Shown: piece by piece, positions 1-8,238 of the stretch
Layout: each line of letters begins with the position of its first letter
Numbering within the stretch: position 1 is the first letter of the stretch
Assembly (NCBI GenBank): GCA_902765855.1
Contig: CACXBF010000002.1
Coordinates: 124,001-188,000, forward strand
DNA: 64,000 nt
From: an uncultured Ruminococcus sp.
GTDB taxonomy: Bacteria > Bacillota > Clostridia > Oscillospirales > Acutalibacteraceae
Direction: 5' to 3'
Translations under genes and position numbers: made by a program
The notes under the pieces: model-generated
Database searches by the model: none
What the model was told of the DNA's origin: nothing
Seen by the model: only the letters and a program-made list of their open reading frames with translations

Positions 1-807
1 TTCTGAATGTGTAAGCGGAGAATAATTCTCGTCAACTGTTGCAAGATATGCTTTATAATCAACTTCATCGCATTTCATATCGCTTTCGGGATAGAAATAA
101 TCGTCAAAGTGTATGCCGTCTACTGCGTAATTCTCTACGACCTCACGAACACCATTTATAATCAGCTCTCTAACTTCGCTATATGCGGGATTATAGTAAA
201 TATTCTTTTCGCTTTGAAAGGTATATCGGTCATTTTCTTCGTTATCATCGTTTTGCCAAATGGTATAGGGATTATCTGAGGATAGGGCAGAGGGTGTCTT
301 TGAAAAGCGTATTCTTAGGGGATTTATCCACGCATGAACCTTGATATTCTTTTTGTGTGAGGCATCTATGATATATTTAAGAGGGTCATAGTTTGGGTTC
401 TTGCCCTGTGTTCCGCTGATAATATCCGACCACGGAAAATACTTTGATGGATAGAGCGAATCGCCATTCGGGCGAATATGAATTATAATCGTATTGAGCT
501 TATTTTTTGTGCAGTTTTCGAGAATATCGTCTATACGCTGATGAAAAGCCTTTTCACTTCGGTCTGTACCGCTCATATTCAGCGACATATACGGAATCCA
601 TACGGCACGCATTTCTTCATCGGTATTTTCTTTGATTACAGCCGTTTCTATGGCTTTAACGGCAGTTTTTGACTCAGTAATACTATTTTCGCCGGTTTCG
701 TTTATGGAAGGTTTTATGGAAGGGAAAATCATAGAAAGCACCACCGCAGAAATCATCAGAAATACAGAAATAAAAGCAGGAATCAGATTTATAAGATTTT
801 TTTTCAT
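1..807 (-). CDS. GHL10-like family glycoside hydrolase, membrane-anchored (partial, C-terminus outside window)
   Basis: The complement reads in one open frame from an ATG at 807 to the window edge (269 codons, no stop), so the 3' part of the gene is missing. The protein starts with a positively charged N-terminus and one hydrophobic segment (about residues 4-30), a signal anchor or uncleaved signal. From about residue 66 it reads MRAVWIPYMSLNM, then a TIM-barrel-like pattern with NTIIIHIRPNGDSLYPSKYF, KVHAWINPLRI and GIHFDDYFYPE. These are characteristic of the GHL10 (DUF187, PF02638) family of putative extracellular glycosidases or cell-wall hydrolases. Substrate is unknown. It is divergent from the DUF1294 gene on its right. 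The call is from motif recognition and the family itself is functionally poorly defined. Confidence 0.8.
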   Translation of the reverse strand, partial: MKKNLINLIPAFISVFLMISAVVLSMIFPSIKPSINETGENSITESKTAVKAIETAVIKENTDEEMRAVWIPYMSLNMSGTDRSEKAFHQRIDDILENCTKNKLNTIIIHIRPNGDSLYPSKYFPWSDIISGTQGKNPNYDPLKYIIDASHKKNIKVHAWINPLRIRFSKTPSALSSDNPYTIWQNDDNEENDRYTFQSEKNIYYNPAYSEVRELIINGVREVVENYAVDGIHFDDYFYPESDMKCDEVDYKAYLATVDENYSPLTHSE

Positions 808-883
808 TTGCCACACACCTTGATTTTTATTTATTATAATTATATAATTATTTCAAGTAAATAATTCTAAGGGTTGTGAAAAA

Positions 884-1156
884 GTGGAATGGATTTTAAT
901 TGCATATTTTGTAATTATAAATATTCTGGCGGTTTATGCGACAATTCACGATAAAAAGAGTGCCATAAAGCATAAATGGAGAGTACCCGAAAGCACGCTC
1001 CTGATATTAGCTGCAATGAGTGGTTGTGTTGTGATGTATATAACTATGCGTATAATTCACCACAAGACCAAAAAGCTCAAATTTATGCTTGGCATACCGG
1101 TGATTTTTGTACTTGAAGTTCTGGCAGTTTTTTGCGTGAAAGTACTTATTAGCTAA
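884..1156 (+). CDS. DUF1294 family small membrane protein
   Basis: A 90-residue protein with three hydrophobic stretches (about 3-20, 38-58, 68-88). The central motif KWRVPESTLLILAAMSG and the later HHKTKKLKFMLGIP match the DUF1294 (PF06961) pattern, in which a wR-PE-tL segment is followed by an H-KT---F-GIP segment. The biochemical role of the family is unknown. The start is a GTG at 884 with an AAGGG ribosome site about 10 bases upstream. The stop codon region (TTAGCTAA) coincides with the left end of the intergenic repeat that follows, so the repeat abuts the gene without a gap. Confidence 0.8.
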   Translation: MEWILIAYFVIINILAVYATIHDKKSAIKHKWRVPESTLLILAAMSGCVVMYITMRIIHHKTKKLKFMLGIPVIFVLEVLAVFCVKVLIS

Positions 1157-1467
1157 CAGATTTTCTAAAGACAATTAAAAGTTTCGCTTGAGCCTTTTTA
1201 AAGGCTCACAGTTTCCAAAGGTAGTCACCTACGGCAGAGCCTTTGGTCGCTCTCCGCAGAGAGCGAAACACTTTATACTTCTCTAAGCGCAGGAGGGTAG
1301 AAAAACAAGGGCGTTGCCCTTAAGCGGTGAGCCGCCGCCCCCAAGACGCGGAATCGCTCGGCTTTGCCTCGCTCGTAGTGAATTAGTGAAGATAGTTGAC
1401 GCGGTCGGAGAAACTACCGAGCAGGCGAACTGTACTTTTAGATGTCTTAGATAAGTTAGTAAACTAA
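1151..1467 (+). repeat. GC-rich hairpin-mosaic intergenic repeat, copy A
   Basis: This gene-free stretch between the DUF1294 gene and deoD is made of short hairpins shared with other intergenic regions of the window: CCAAAGG/CCTTTGG arms, CGCTCTCCGCAGAGAGCG at 1248-1265, AAGGGCGTTGCCCTT, GGTGAGCCGCCGCC and the module AAGACGCGGAATCGCTCGGC. It begins TTAGCTAA and ends with a TGTCTTAGATAAGTTAG segment that is a degenerate inverted copy of the left end. It contains no convincing gene. Confidence 0.85.
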
Positions 1468-1486
1468 ATTGAAAGGTGGACTTAAT

Positions 1487-2206
1487 ATGAATGAAAGTAA
1501 ATTTACACCTACACCACATATCGAGGCGAAATATGGAGATTTCGCCGAAACAGTTATTATGCCTGGTGACCCTCTCAGAGCAAAGCATATAGCCGAGAAT
1601 TTCCTGACAGATGCAAAGCTTATCAATTCTGTAAGAGGAATGTATGCTTATACCGGAAAATATCAAGATAAGAAAGTTTCGGTTATGGCAAGTGGTATGG
1701 GTATGCCGTCTATGGGAATTTATTCCTATGAGCTTTATAATTTCTATGGCGTTCAAAACATAATCCGTACAGGTACGGCTGGTGCAATAAGCGATAAACT
1801 CCATATCAGAGATGTAGTTCTTGCAATGGCATCTTGCTATAATTCAAACTATGCCCAGCAATATAAATTACCGGGAACAGCCGTTCCGACAGCGGATTTT
1901 GGCTTGCTTGATTCTGCATATAATAAAGCAAGAGAAATGAATATGCCAGTGTATGTCGGTACGATACTTTCAACGGATAATTTCTATTACGATGACCCCG
2001 ATACACTCAAACAGTGGCAAAAACTTGGTATCTTAGCGACAGAAATGGAAAGTGCGGCACTTTATTTTAATGCTATGCGAGCAGGTAAAAATGCACTTTG
2101 TATATGTACGATTTCTGATTGCCCTTTGACAGGTGAAAGCGCATCTTCTGAAGAACGCCAAACCTCATTTAATGATATGATAAAATTAGCCTTGTCTTTA
2201 GTGTAA
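1487..2206 (+). CDS. deoD: Purine-nucleoside phosphorylase, DeoD type
   Basis: Cytosolic enzyme that splits purine (deoxy)nucleosides with phosphate into base and (deoxy)ribose-1-phosphate for salvage. The 239-residue length equals the E. coli enzyme. Visible family motifs are TPHIEAKYGDFAETVIMPGDPLRAKHIAE at the N-terminus (phosphate-binding GDPLRA), a central VRGMYAYTG and MASGMGMPSMGIYSYEL, the EMESAALY nucleoside-binding motif and the C-terminal SDCPLTGE. The aspartate of SD is the catalytic acid in the family. I chose ATG 1487 because GAAAGGTGG lies 8 bases upstream; an in-frame TTG at 1469 has no ribosome site. It is followed by a hairpin terminator shared with the convergent thioredoxin gene. 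Confidence 0.96.
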   Translation: MNESKFTPTPHIEAKYGDFAETVIMPGDPLRAKHIAENFLTDAKLINSVRGMYAYTGKYQDKKVSVMASGMGMPSMGIYSYELYNFYGVQNIIRTGTAGAISDKLHIRDVVLAMASCYNSNYAQQYKLPGTAVPTADFGLLDSAYNKAREMNMPVYVGTILSTDNFYYDDPDTLKQWQKLGILATEMESAALYFNAMRAGKNALCICTISDCPLTGESASSEERQTSFNDMIKLALSLV

Positions 2207-2238
2207 TATTATACTTTGAAAAGATAAAAACGAAATAA

Positions 2239-2280
2239 AAAATACGCCACAACTCGGATAAAAGAGTTATGGCGTATTTT
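2239..2280. terminator. Bidirectional hairpin terminator between deoD and trxA
   Basis: Arms AAAATACGCCACAACTC (2239-2255) and GAGTTATGGCGTATTTT (2264-2280) pair with one mismatch around an 8-base loop. A/T tracts on both sides fit a terminator for both convergent genes. The inner stem recurs at other terminators in the window. Confidence 0.85.
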
Positions 2281-2293
2281 AAATATTATGAAA

Positions 2294-2617
2294 TTATTGC
2301 ATATCCTCAAGAATTTCAGTATAATGCTCCTTTGGCATATAGCCTATTTCTCTTGTATATTCAGAGCCGTCTTTAAAGAACATAACTGTTGGTATACTTG
2401 ATATTCCGAACTTATATGCAAGCTCTCTGCCATCACCGTCAACATCTATCTTTACAACAGTAACCTTGCCGTCATATTCGTCTGCGATTTCTTCGATAAT
2501 TGGTGCAAGCATTCTGCAAGGACCACAACGGTCTGCATAAAAATCTGCCATTAGAATTTCGTCGCTGTTAAGCAGTCTTTCAAATTCTGTTACAACTGGG
2601 TGAAGTACATTGCTCAT
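2294..2617 (-). CDS. trxA: Thioredoxin
   Basis: A 107-residue thioredoxin, the usual family length, acting as cytosolic dithiol-disulfide reductant. The active site is C31-G-P-C34, preceded by ADFYADR, so the residue before the first cysteine is Arg instead of the almost invariant Trp. The cis-proline loop is SIPTVMFF (Pro76) and the buried Asp is in MADF. The ATG at 2617 has AGGAGG upstream. The gene lies 38 bases downstream of the cyclophilin lipoprotein gene on the same strand and may be co-transcribed with it. Function is certain at family level; the Trp-to-Arg change could alter redox potential or partner choice. Confidence 0.93.
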   Translation of the reverse strand: MSNVLHPVVTEFERLLNSDEILMADFYADRCGPCRMLAPIIEEIADEYDGKVTVVKIDVDGDGRELAYKFGISSIPTVMFFKDGSEYTREIGYMPKEHYTEILEDMQ

Positions 2618-2655
2618 AATTTTAATCCTCCTTATGAGACTTATTTTGTATTAAA

Positions 2656-3660
2656 TCAGCCTTTATATTCCTCAATAGTGATTTTTTTAATTGTTACATC
2701 TTTCTTTGGTTTATTACTGTCGTCAACATCTACTGACGCAATCTTATCAACAATATCCATTCCCTCGTATACTTGTCCGAAAACGGTGTGTCCTCTGTCA
2801 AGATTATTGAAAGCACCATCAAGATTGATATTTCCGCCGTTATCGTCATAAAGCTTCTTTACGGCGTCTGTAACCTTTGTCATATCGGTTATATTTCCGT
2901 AGGTTGAGGCAAGCGCTGTGCGGTAGCTTGCAAGAATATCATCTTCACTGCCTGATGTTGTTTCGAGATAGCTCTTTTTATAGTTTTCCCATTGACTTGA
3001 TACAACGGATTTATACTGTTCAAAGTTGCTTGAAAGGCTATCCCAATCGAACTTTGTAGAGTTGTCCTTCTGATTGATAAAGAACTGACTGCCGTTAGTA
3101 TCTGGACCGGAATTAGCCATAGAGAGCGAACCGCGAATGTTAAAGAGTTTATTTGAAAATTCGTCCTCAAAGCTCTTTCCATATATGCTTTCTCCGCCTG
3201 TACCATTACCGAGAGGGTCGCCGCCCTGAATCATAAAGTCCTTGATAACTCTATGGAAGGTAAGTCCGTTATAATAGCCGTCCTTTGCGTGAGTTACGAA
3301 GTTCTCAACAGCCTTTGGTGCTGCCTCAGGGAAAAATCTTATCTTGATTGTACCCTCAGAGGTCTCCATAATAGCTACGGTATCGCCTGCCTTTGGCTTT
3401 TCAAGCTGATAACCGATTTCGTGCTCCTTATCATCATAGACAGTTGGTTCAACAAATACCTTATTTATAATATCTGATGAATCTGTTGAGCTTGTAGAAC
3501 TTGTTGTTTCCTTGCTTGATTCTGTTGTTGTGCTTGAAACTGAAGAAGTGCTTTCAGCCTTTGAACTACTTTCGGTAGAACCGCTGTTTGAACAGCCTGT
3601 TGCAACGGCTGCGGCAATCATAGCAAGAGCAATAATAGTTTTTATTCTTTTGTTTTTCAT
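2656..3660 (-). CDS. Cyclophilin-type peptidyl-prolyl isomerase lipoprotein
   Basis: An exported 334-residue lipoprotein: signal peptide 1-22, lipobox ending at Cys23, a Ser/Thr-rich linker to about residue 65, then a cyclophilin domain from about residue 92. Visible cyclophilin motifs are [26 protein letters not shown] (catalytic Arg137), [19 protein letters not shown] and [17 protein letters not shown]. Between residues 201 and 290 the domain is interrupted by an insertion of about 90 residues rich in polar and aromatic residues, not part of the canonical fold. Expected role is folding of secreted proteins on the outer face of the membrane. It is likely the first gene of a two-gene unit with trxA. 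Confidence 0.92.
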   Translation of the reverse strand: MKNKRIKTIIALAMIAAAVATGCSNSGSTESSSKAESTSSVSSTTTESSKETTSSTSSTDSSDIINKVFVEPTVYDDKEHEIGYQLEKPKAGDTVAIMETSEGTIKIRFFPEAAPKAVENFVTHAKDGYYNGLTFHRVIKDFMIQGGDPLGNGTGGESIYGKSFEDEFSNKLFNIRGSLSMANSGPDTNGSQFFINQKDNSTKFDWDSLSSNFEQYKSVVSSQWENYKKSYLETTSGSEDDILASYRTALASTYGNITDMTKVTDAVKKLYDDNGGNINLDGAFNNLDRGHTVFGQVYEGMDIVDKIASVDVDDSNKPKKDVTIKKITIEEYKG

Positions 3661-3876
3661 AATTAGTTCCTTTCTGAATTATGGAATTGCCATAGTAATA
3701 TTTTTACAATTATTCTAATATATATTCTATCCTAACTTGCCGAATAAAGCAAGCATAAAATAGTTTGCTGGGATTTCGGCGGAATATATGGCAATATGCA
3801 CTCATATAATGTGAGGAAAGCAGTAAGCGGAAAGCAAAGTCTCAATATAATCCGCACGAAAGGAATGAAGCCTAAA

Positions 3877-4800
3877 ATGATAGAATATTATCCCGAAGGC
3901 AAGCTTATAGGCAAGCCCGAAAACAAATTGCAGATAAGCTCTCTGCAAGGACTTATGGACGCACAGCAAGAAGGCATTACCCTTGAGGCAAGAGCCATTG
4001 TCTGCGATTCTTCGCATAATCTTATAGTCGAGCTTGGCTCAATAAGAGGAATTATCCCTCGTGAAGAGGGTGCTATCGGAATAAAAGAAGGTACTGTAAG
4101 AGATATTGCGATTATTTCACGAGTAAATAAGCCTGTGTGTTTTGTTGTTGAGGACTTTATGAAGGGTTCTGACGGCAATCTTATCCCGATACTTTCAAGG
4201 AGAGCCGCACAGGAACGCTGTATGCAGAATTATATTGATGAGCTTATTCCCGGTGATATTATTAACGCAAAAATTACGCATCTTGATTCATTCGGAGCAT
4301 TTGCGGATATTGGCTGTGGAATAGTATCGCTCTTGCCGATTGATTCAATTTCGGTTTCGAGGATAGACCACCCGAGAGAGCGTTTTTCTGTCGGAATGGA
4401 TATTCGGGCCATAATCAAAAATAAGGATAACGGCAGGATAAGTCTTAGCCATAAGGAGCTTTTGGGTACTTGGGAGGAAAATGCAGAGCAATTCTCGATA
4501 GGTGAAACTGTTGCGGGAGTAATTCGTTCGGTTGAGGATTACGGAGCATTTGTAGAGCTTGCACCTAATCTTGCAGGACTTGCCGAAACTCACGCAAATA
4601 TTGAAGCAGGACAGCAAGCGAGCGTTTACATAAAGAATATCATACCCTCACGAATGAAAATTAAGCTAATAATAATTGATGCCTTTATGAGTGACAGAAC
4701 GCCAACACCGCCAAATTATTTTTATAATGGCACACATATAGACCGTTTTCAATATTCACCGGAATCTTCTCTGAAAATCGTAGAAACTATTTTTCAATGA
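3877..4800 (+). CDS. S1 RNA-binding domain protein
   Basis: Contains two recognisable S1 (OB-fold) repeats: about residues 120-190 (PGDIINAKITHLDSFGAFAD) and 205-265 (VAGVIRSVEDYGAFVELAPN), preceded by a degenerate N-terminal segment that may be a third. The family, found in Clostridia, probably binds RNA or ribosomes; no specific target is known. The start is uncertain. ATG 3877 gives MIEYYPEGKLIG and has AAGGA 12 bases upstream; ATG 3865 sits directly on that site; ATG 3796 would add 27 residues but lacks a clear ribosome site. The gene stands alone and ends in a strong terminator. Confidence 0.85.
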   Translation: MIEYYPEGKLIGKPENKLQISSLQGLMDAQQEGITLEARAIVCDSSHNLIVELGSIRGIIPREEGAIGIKEGTVRDIAIISRVNKPVCFVVEDFMKGSDGNLIPILSRRAAQERCMQNYIDELIPGDIINAKITHLDSFGAFADIGCGIVSLLPIDSISVSRIDHPRERFSVGMDIRAIIKNKDNGRISLSHKELLGTWEENAEQFSIGETVAGVIRSVEDYGAFVELAPNLAGLAETHANIEAGQQASVYIKNIIPSRMKIKLIIIDAFMSDRTPTPPNYFYNGTHIDRFQYSPESSLKIVETIFQ

Positions 4801-4822
4801 TAATTTATAGCTAATCATTTTG

Positions 4823-4859
4823 CACACGCAGTTTTAAGAATGGACTGCGTGTGTTTTTT
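4823..4859 (+). terminator. Rho-independent terminator of S1-domain gene
   Basis: A perfect 10-bp stem CACACGCAGT (4823-4832) with ACTGCGTGTG (4844-4853), followed by six T. Confidence 0.93.
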
Positions 4860-4862
4860 CAT

Positions 4863-5173
4863 AATTAGCGAACGAACTTCCCGTAAAACAGCTTAGCTGA
4901 TAAACTTCTCTAAGACAGATAAAAGTTTTGCTCAAGTTTTTTCAAAAGCTTGCGAATTCCAAAGGCAGAGCCTTTGGTCGCTCTCCGCAGAGAGCGAAAT
5001 ACTTTTGGGCGAAGCCCTTAAGCGGCGAGCCGCCGCCCCCAAGACGCGGAATCGCTCGACAAGTCTCGCTCGTAGTTTATTAGATAAGGTTGTTGCCGCG
5101 GTCGATGAAACTACCGAGCGGGCGAACCTTGTTCGCCCCTACGATTAGCTGTCTTAGGGGAATCCATTAGCTA
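4863..5173 (+). repeat. GC-rich hairpin-mosaic intergenic repeat, copy B
   Basis: Same order of hairpin modules as copy A: CCAAAGGCAGAGCCTTTGG, CGCTCTCCGCAGAGAGCG (4979-4996), GGGCGAAGCCC, GCGGCGAGCCGCCGC, AAGACGCGGAATCGCTCGAC and GGCGAACCTTGTTCGCC. The ends carry inverted TTAGC...CTAAGACA and TGTCTTAGGGG...TTAGCT sequences, as expected for terminal inverted repeats of a MITE. No gene is visible. Confidence 0.85.
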
Positions 5174-5220
5174 AAACGACATATTTAGACAAATTTTTCT
5201 TATTTAATTTATTTTGTATA

Positions 5221-5249
5221 TTGAAAATCTTGTTAAATTATGATATATT
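5221..5249 (+). promoter_or_regulatory. SigA-type promoter for the Tim44/zinc-ribbon gene array
   Basis: TTGAAA (5221-5226), a 17-base spacer and TATATT (5244-5249) preceded by TGA, an extended -10 feature. It lies about 60 bases before the first gene of the seven-gene array, and no other comparable promoter is visible in the tight gaps inside the array. Confidence 0.6.
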
Positions 5250-5307
5250 AAATTATATAAATATTACAGTGCAATTACATTATTAAATAATTTAGAGGTG
5301 TTATATT

Positions 5308-6297
5308 ATGAAAAAGAAAATACTTGCAATTATTTTTTCTGCTCTTGTTGCGCTATCAATACCTTCAGCTTTAGTCGGTGCATACTATAATCTTCCACTA
5401 GATGTCGGTAACTTCAATGATTATGGCGGTGGTGGCGATTGGGGCGGTACTACTGATTATGGCGGTACTACTGATTATGGTGGTACTACATACTCAAGTA
5501 GTAGTGTTTCAGATGACCCAGAGGGTTTCATCATTACTGCAATCATTTTTATTGGTATTATAGTAATATCTATCATTTCTAATAATCGTTCTAAAAACAA
5601 AAGCAACAATGAGAATACTTCTTACAGTTCTTATGAAACACCTGCTCAATATATGCCTGCTGATTGCACAAATAAAATTACTGAATTTATCAAGCAAAAT
5701 GATGCAGATTTCAATGCAGAAAAGTTTATTGCATGGAGTAAAAATATCTTTATTACTCTACAAACTGCTTGGAGCGAGCGTGACTGGGAGAAAATCCGTA
5801 CTATCGAAAAGGAAGAGCTTTTTGAACAGCATAATGCTCAACTGCAAGAATATATTCGCCTTGGCAGAATAAATTGCATTGAAAGAATAAATGTTAATCA
5901 GGCATTCTTACATAAGTATGTCCGTGACGAGAATTTCGAACATTTGACCGTTTGTATGAAGGTCAGAATGATTGACTATATCATTGATGAAAAATCAGGT
6001 AAGCTCCTCAAAGGTAGCAAGGACAATGATGTATATATGACATATCTCCTTACATTCACAAGACGCAAGGGCATTAAAACTACACTTATAAATGGTGTTA
6101 TATCTAATTCTTGCCCACATTGCGGTGCACCTGTTGATTCTGCAAGTGCCGGCAGATGTGAATATTGCGGAAGTATTATTCATTCCGGTGAATATAACTG
6201 GGTTCTCTCTGATATGCAGGCAGTTAAGCCGGGATTTAAGAATGATAATCGTGGTGTAATTCTTTTAGATAACAATAACAATAATACCCAGAACTGA
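5308..6297 (+). CDS. Array gene 1: membrane-anchored Tim44-like domain protein with C-terminal zinc ribbon
   Basis: 329 residues. Signal peptide about 1-24 followed by AYYNLPLDVGN, a Gly-rich linker with three DYGGTT repeats (about 39-61), a transmembrane helix (73-92) with basic residues after it (positive-inside, so the C-terminus is predicted cytosolic), a Tim44-like NTF2-fold domain (about 122-262) and a zinc ribbon with C269-x2-C272-x11-C284-x2-C287. The Tim44-like segment shows FIKQNDADF, LQTAWSERDWEKIRTIEKEELF and the internal LTFTRRKGIKT. First gene of a tandem array of seven. Bacterial Tim44-like domains bind lipids or proteins in better-studied relatives; the role here is unknown. 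Confidence 0.85.
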   Translation: MKKKILAIIFSALVALSIPSALVGAYYNLPLDVGNFNDYGGGGDWGGTTDYGGTTDYGGTTYSSSSVSDDPEGFIITAIIFIGIIVISIISNNRSKNKSNNENTSYSSYETPAQYMPADCTNKITEFIKQNDADFNAEKFIAWSKNIFITLQTAWSERDWEKIRTIEKEELFEQHNAQLQEYIRLGRINCIERINVNQAFLHKYVRDENFEHLTVCMKVRMIDYIIDEKSGKLLKGSKDNDVYMTYLLTFTRRKGIKTTLINGVISNSCPHCGAPVDSASAGRCEYCGSIIHSGEYNWVLSDMQAVKPGFKNDNRGVILLDNNNNNTQN

Positions 6298-6317
6298 TTG
6301 GAGTAAATTTAATTAAA

Positions 6318-7229
6318 ATGAAAAAGAAAATTCTCGCAGTTATCCTTTCGGCAATGGTTGCCTTATCACTTCCTACGGCAATAGTTGCCGAGGCATATTA
6401 TGATTTTATTGATTTAGATAAAAAATCATCAAGTAATTCTAATTCAATATTTAATGAAAATATTAATCGTATTTTGACTATTGTTACAGCTATTGCATGT
6501 ATTTTTATTATTTTGGCCATTTTAAGAGCAGTTATCAGCAATATAAAGAAATCAAATTCTAAGCCCAAATTGAAAAAATTTCCTGAAAAAATGATTCCAT
6601 ATGATTTTACTGCTTCAATTTCTTCATTCATTAAAGAAAATGATAAAAAATTTGATGTCCAAAAATTTCTTGAATGGACTAAAAGAATATTTTGTACAGT
6701 GCAAATTGCTTGGACTCGGAGAGATTGGGAAAAAATTCGTGCCTTTGAAAAAGAAGAACTTTTTGAACAGCATAATAAACAGCTGCAAGAGTATATTCGC
6801 CTTGGCAGGATAAATGTTATTGAAAATATAGATATTATAGACGCTTATTTACATAAGCTTGTAGTTGACAATAACTTTCAAAATCTAACTGTAAGTATGC
6901 GTGTAACTATGAATAACTATGTTATAGATGAAAAATCCGGTAAGGTTATTATAGGTAATAAAAAGAAAGTTATTGATAATATCTATCTGCTTACCTTTAC
7001 AAGAAGTAGTGGTATTAAAACTAATATGGTCAATGGCTTTGTTATGAATATTTGTCCTAACTGCGGTGCTACGGTCAGGTCTGAAAATGCCGGTAAATGT
7101 GAATATTGTGGAAGTATTATTTATACAGATGAATTTAACTGGGTTCTTTTAAATTTCGAATCTGTTGATGAGAATTTCGTAAATGATAATCGTGGCATAA
7201 TTTTTCTTGATGGTACAAACCAATTTTAA
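6318..7229 (+). CDS. Array gene 2: Tim44-like domain protein with zinc ribbon
   Basis: 303 residues, 20 bases after array gene 1. Signal peptide about 1-24 (MKKKILAVIL..), then AEAYYDFIDLDKK; the Gly-rich linker of gene 1 is replaced by a short Ser/Asn-rich segment. Transmembrane helix about 52-74, Tim44-like domain about 98-240 (AWTRRDWEKIRAFEKEELFEQHN), zinc ribbon C246-x2-C249-x11-C261-x2-C264. The region IDIIDAYLHK groups it with genes 3 and 5. The 14 bases TGATTGGAGTAAAT before it (6295-6308) occur identically before array gene 5, evidence that gene junctions were duplicated with the genes. Confidence 0.83.
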   Translation: MKKKILAVILSAMVALSLPTAIVAEAYYDFIDLDKKSSSNSNSIFNENINRILTIVTAIACIFIILAILRAVISNIKKSNSKPKLKKFPEKMIPYDFTASISSFIKENDKKFDVQKFLEWTKRIFCTVQIAWTRRDWEKIRAFEKEELFEQHNKQLQEYIRLGRINVIENIDIIDAYLHKLVVDNNFQNLTVSMRVTMNNYVIDEKSGKVIIGNKKKVIDNIYLLTFTRSSGIKTNMVNGFVMNICPNCGATVRSENAGKCEYCGSIIYTDEFNWVLLNFESVDENFVNDNRGIIFLDGTNQF

Positions 7230-7245
7230 TTTGAGGTGTAAAAAA

Positions 7246-8217
7246 ATGAAAAATATAAGAAAGAAAATTCTTGCCATTATCCTTTCAGCAATAGTTGCGT
7301 TCTCTATGCCTACGGCATTAGCCGTTGATGCATACTATAATCTTCCTCTTGATGCGGGTAACCATCATAGATTTAGCGGTGGTGGTTCTCACCGTTCCTC
7401 TCGTTCCCGTTCTCGTTCTCGTTCTCACACAACAACTGGTGGAAGCAGTTCGGGTGATAATTTAGATGATGTAGGCGCAATAATTTTATGTGCTTCAATA
7501 TTTATAATATTTATCTCACTTGTTATATATTTTGTTAAGTCTCCGTCAACTTCCTCCCGAAAAGCGAAGACATATAAGAATATTCCGCCGATGTTCCCAT
7601 ATAATGCTACAGAGCAAATTACTGAATTTATTAAGCAAAATGATGAGAATTTCGATACGGAAAAGTTTCTTTCGTGGGCTAAGAAAGTATTTATTGCCTT
7701 ACAGGCTGCTTGGACAGAGCGAGATTGGGAAAAAATCCGTACTCTCGAAAAAGAAGAGCTTTTTGAACAGCATAATATACAACTACAAGAATTCATTCGT
7801 CTTGGCAGAATAAATGTTATGGATAACATTCAAATAATAGACGCTTATCTACATAAATTTGGTATAGACGAAAATTATGAACATCTTATAGTAAGTCTTA
7901 GAGCAACTATGAACGATTATATAATAGATGAAAAATCAGGCAAGGTAATCGCAGGCGATAAATATGAGGTCTTTGATACTATCTATCAGATGACCTTTAC
8001 AAGACGCAAGGGAATTAAAACAAATATTGTGAAGGGTAGAATTGTAAGTATTTGTCCGCATTGTGGTGCGGAGGTTGAATCTTCAAGTGCTGGCAAATGC
8101 CAATATTGCGGAAGTGTTATTCATTCTGGCGAATTTAACTGGGTTCTCTCAAATCTTGAGTCTGTTGATGAAAATTTCGTTGATGATACACGAGGAGTAG
8201 TTTTCATCAATAATTGA
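7246..8217 (+). CDS. Array gene 3: Tim44-like domain protein with zinc ribbon and RS-repeat linker
   Basis: 323 residues from ATG 7246, chosen because GAGGTG lies 7 bases upstream and the protein then starts like its paralogues; an upstream in-frame start at 7207 would overlap gene 2. Signal peptide about 1-28, AYYNLPLDAGN, then a Gly/Ser and Arg-Ser repeat linker (about 44-60: SRSRSRSRS), transmembrane helix about 76-97, Tim44-like domain about 122-262, zinc ribbon C270-x2-C273-x11-C285-x2-C288. The juxtamembrane NIPPMFPYN and the DTIYQMTFT stretch are shared with gene 5, pointing to a recent common ancestor. Confidence 0.84.
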   Translation: MKNIRKKILAIILSAIVAFSMPTALAVDAYYNLPLDAGNHHRFSGGGSHRSSRSRSRSRSHTTTGGSSSGDNLDDVGAIILCASIFIIFISLVIYFVKSPSTSSRKAKTYKNIPPMFPYNATEQITEFIKQNDENFDTEKFLSWAKKVFIALQAAWTERDWEKIRTLEKEELFEQHNIQLQEFIRLGRINVMDNIQIIDAYLHKFGIDENYEHLIVSLRATMNDYIIDEKSGKVIAGDKYEVFDTIYQMTFTRRKGIKTNIVKGRIVSICPHCGAEVESSSAGKCQYCGSVIHSGEFNWVLSNLESVDENFVDDTRGVVFINN

Positions 8218-8238
8218 AACCAATAGGGGTATGTGAAA

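Noticed and set aside
1283..1804. Open frame of 173 codons on the minus strand
   Set aside because: It runs through the intergenic repeat and antisense to deoD, with no family resemblance.
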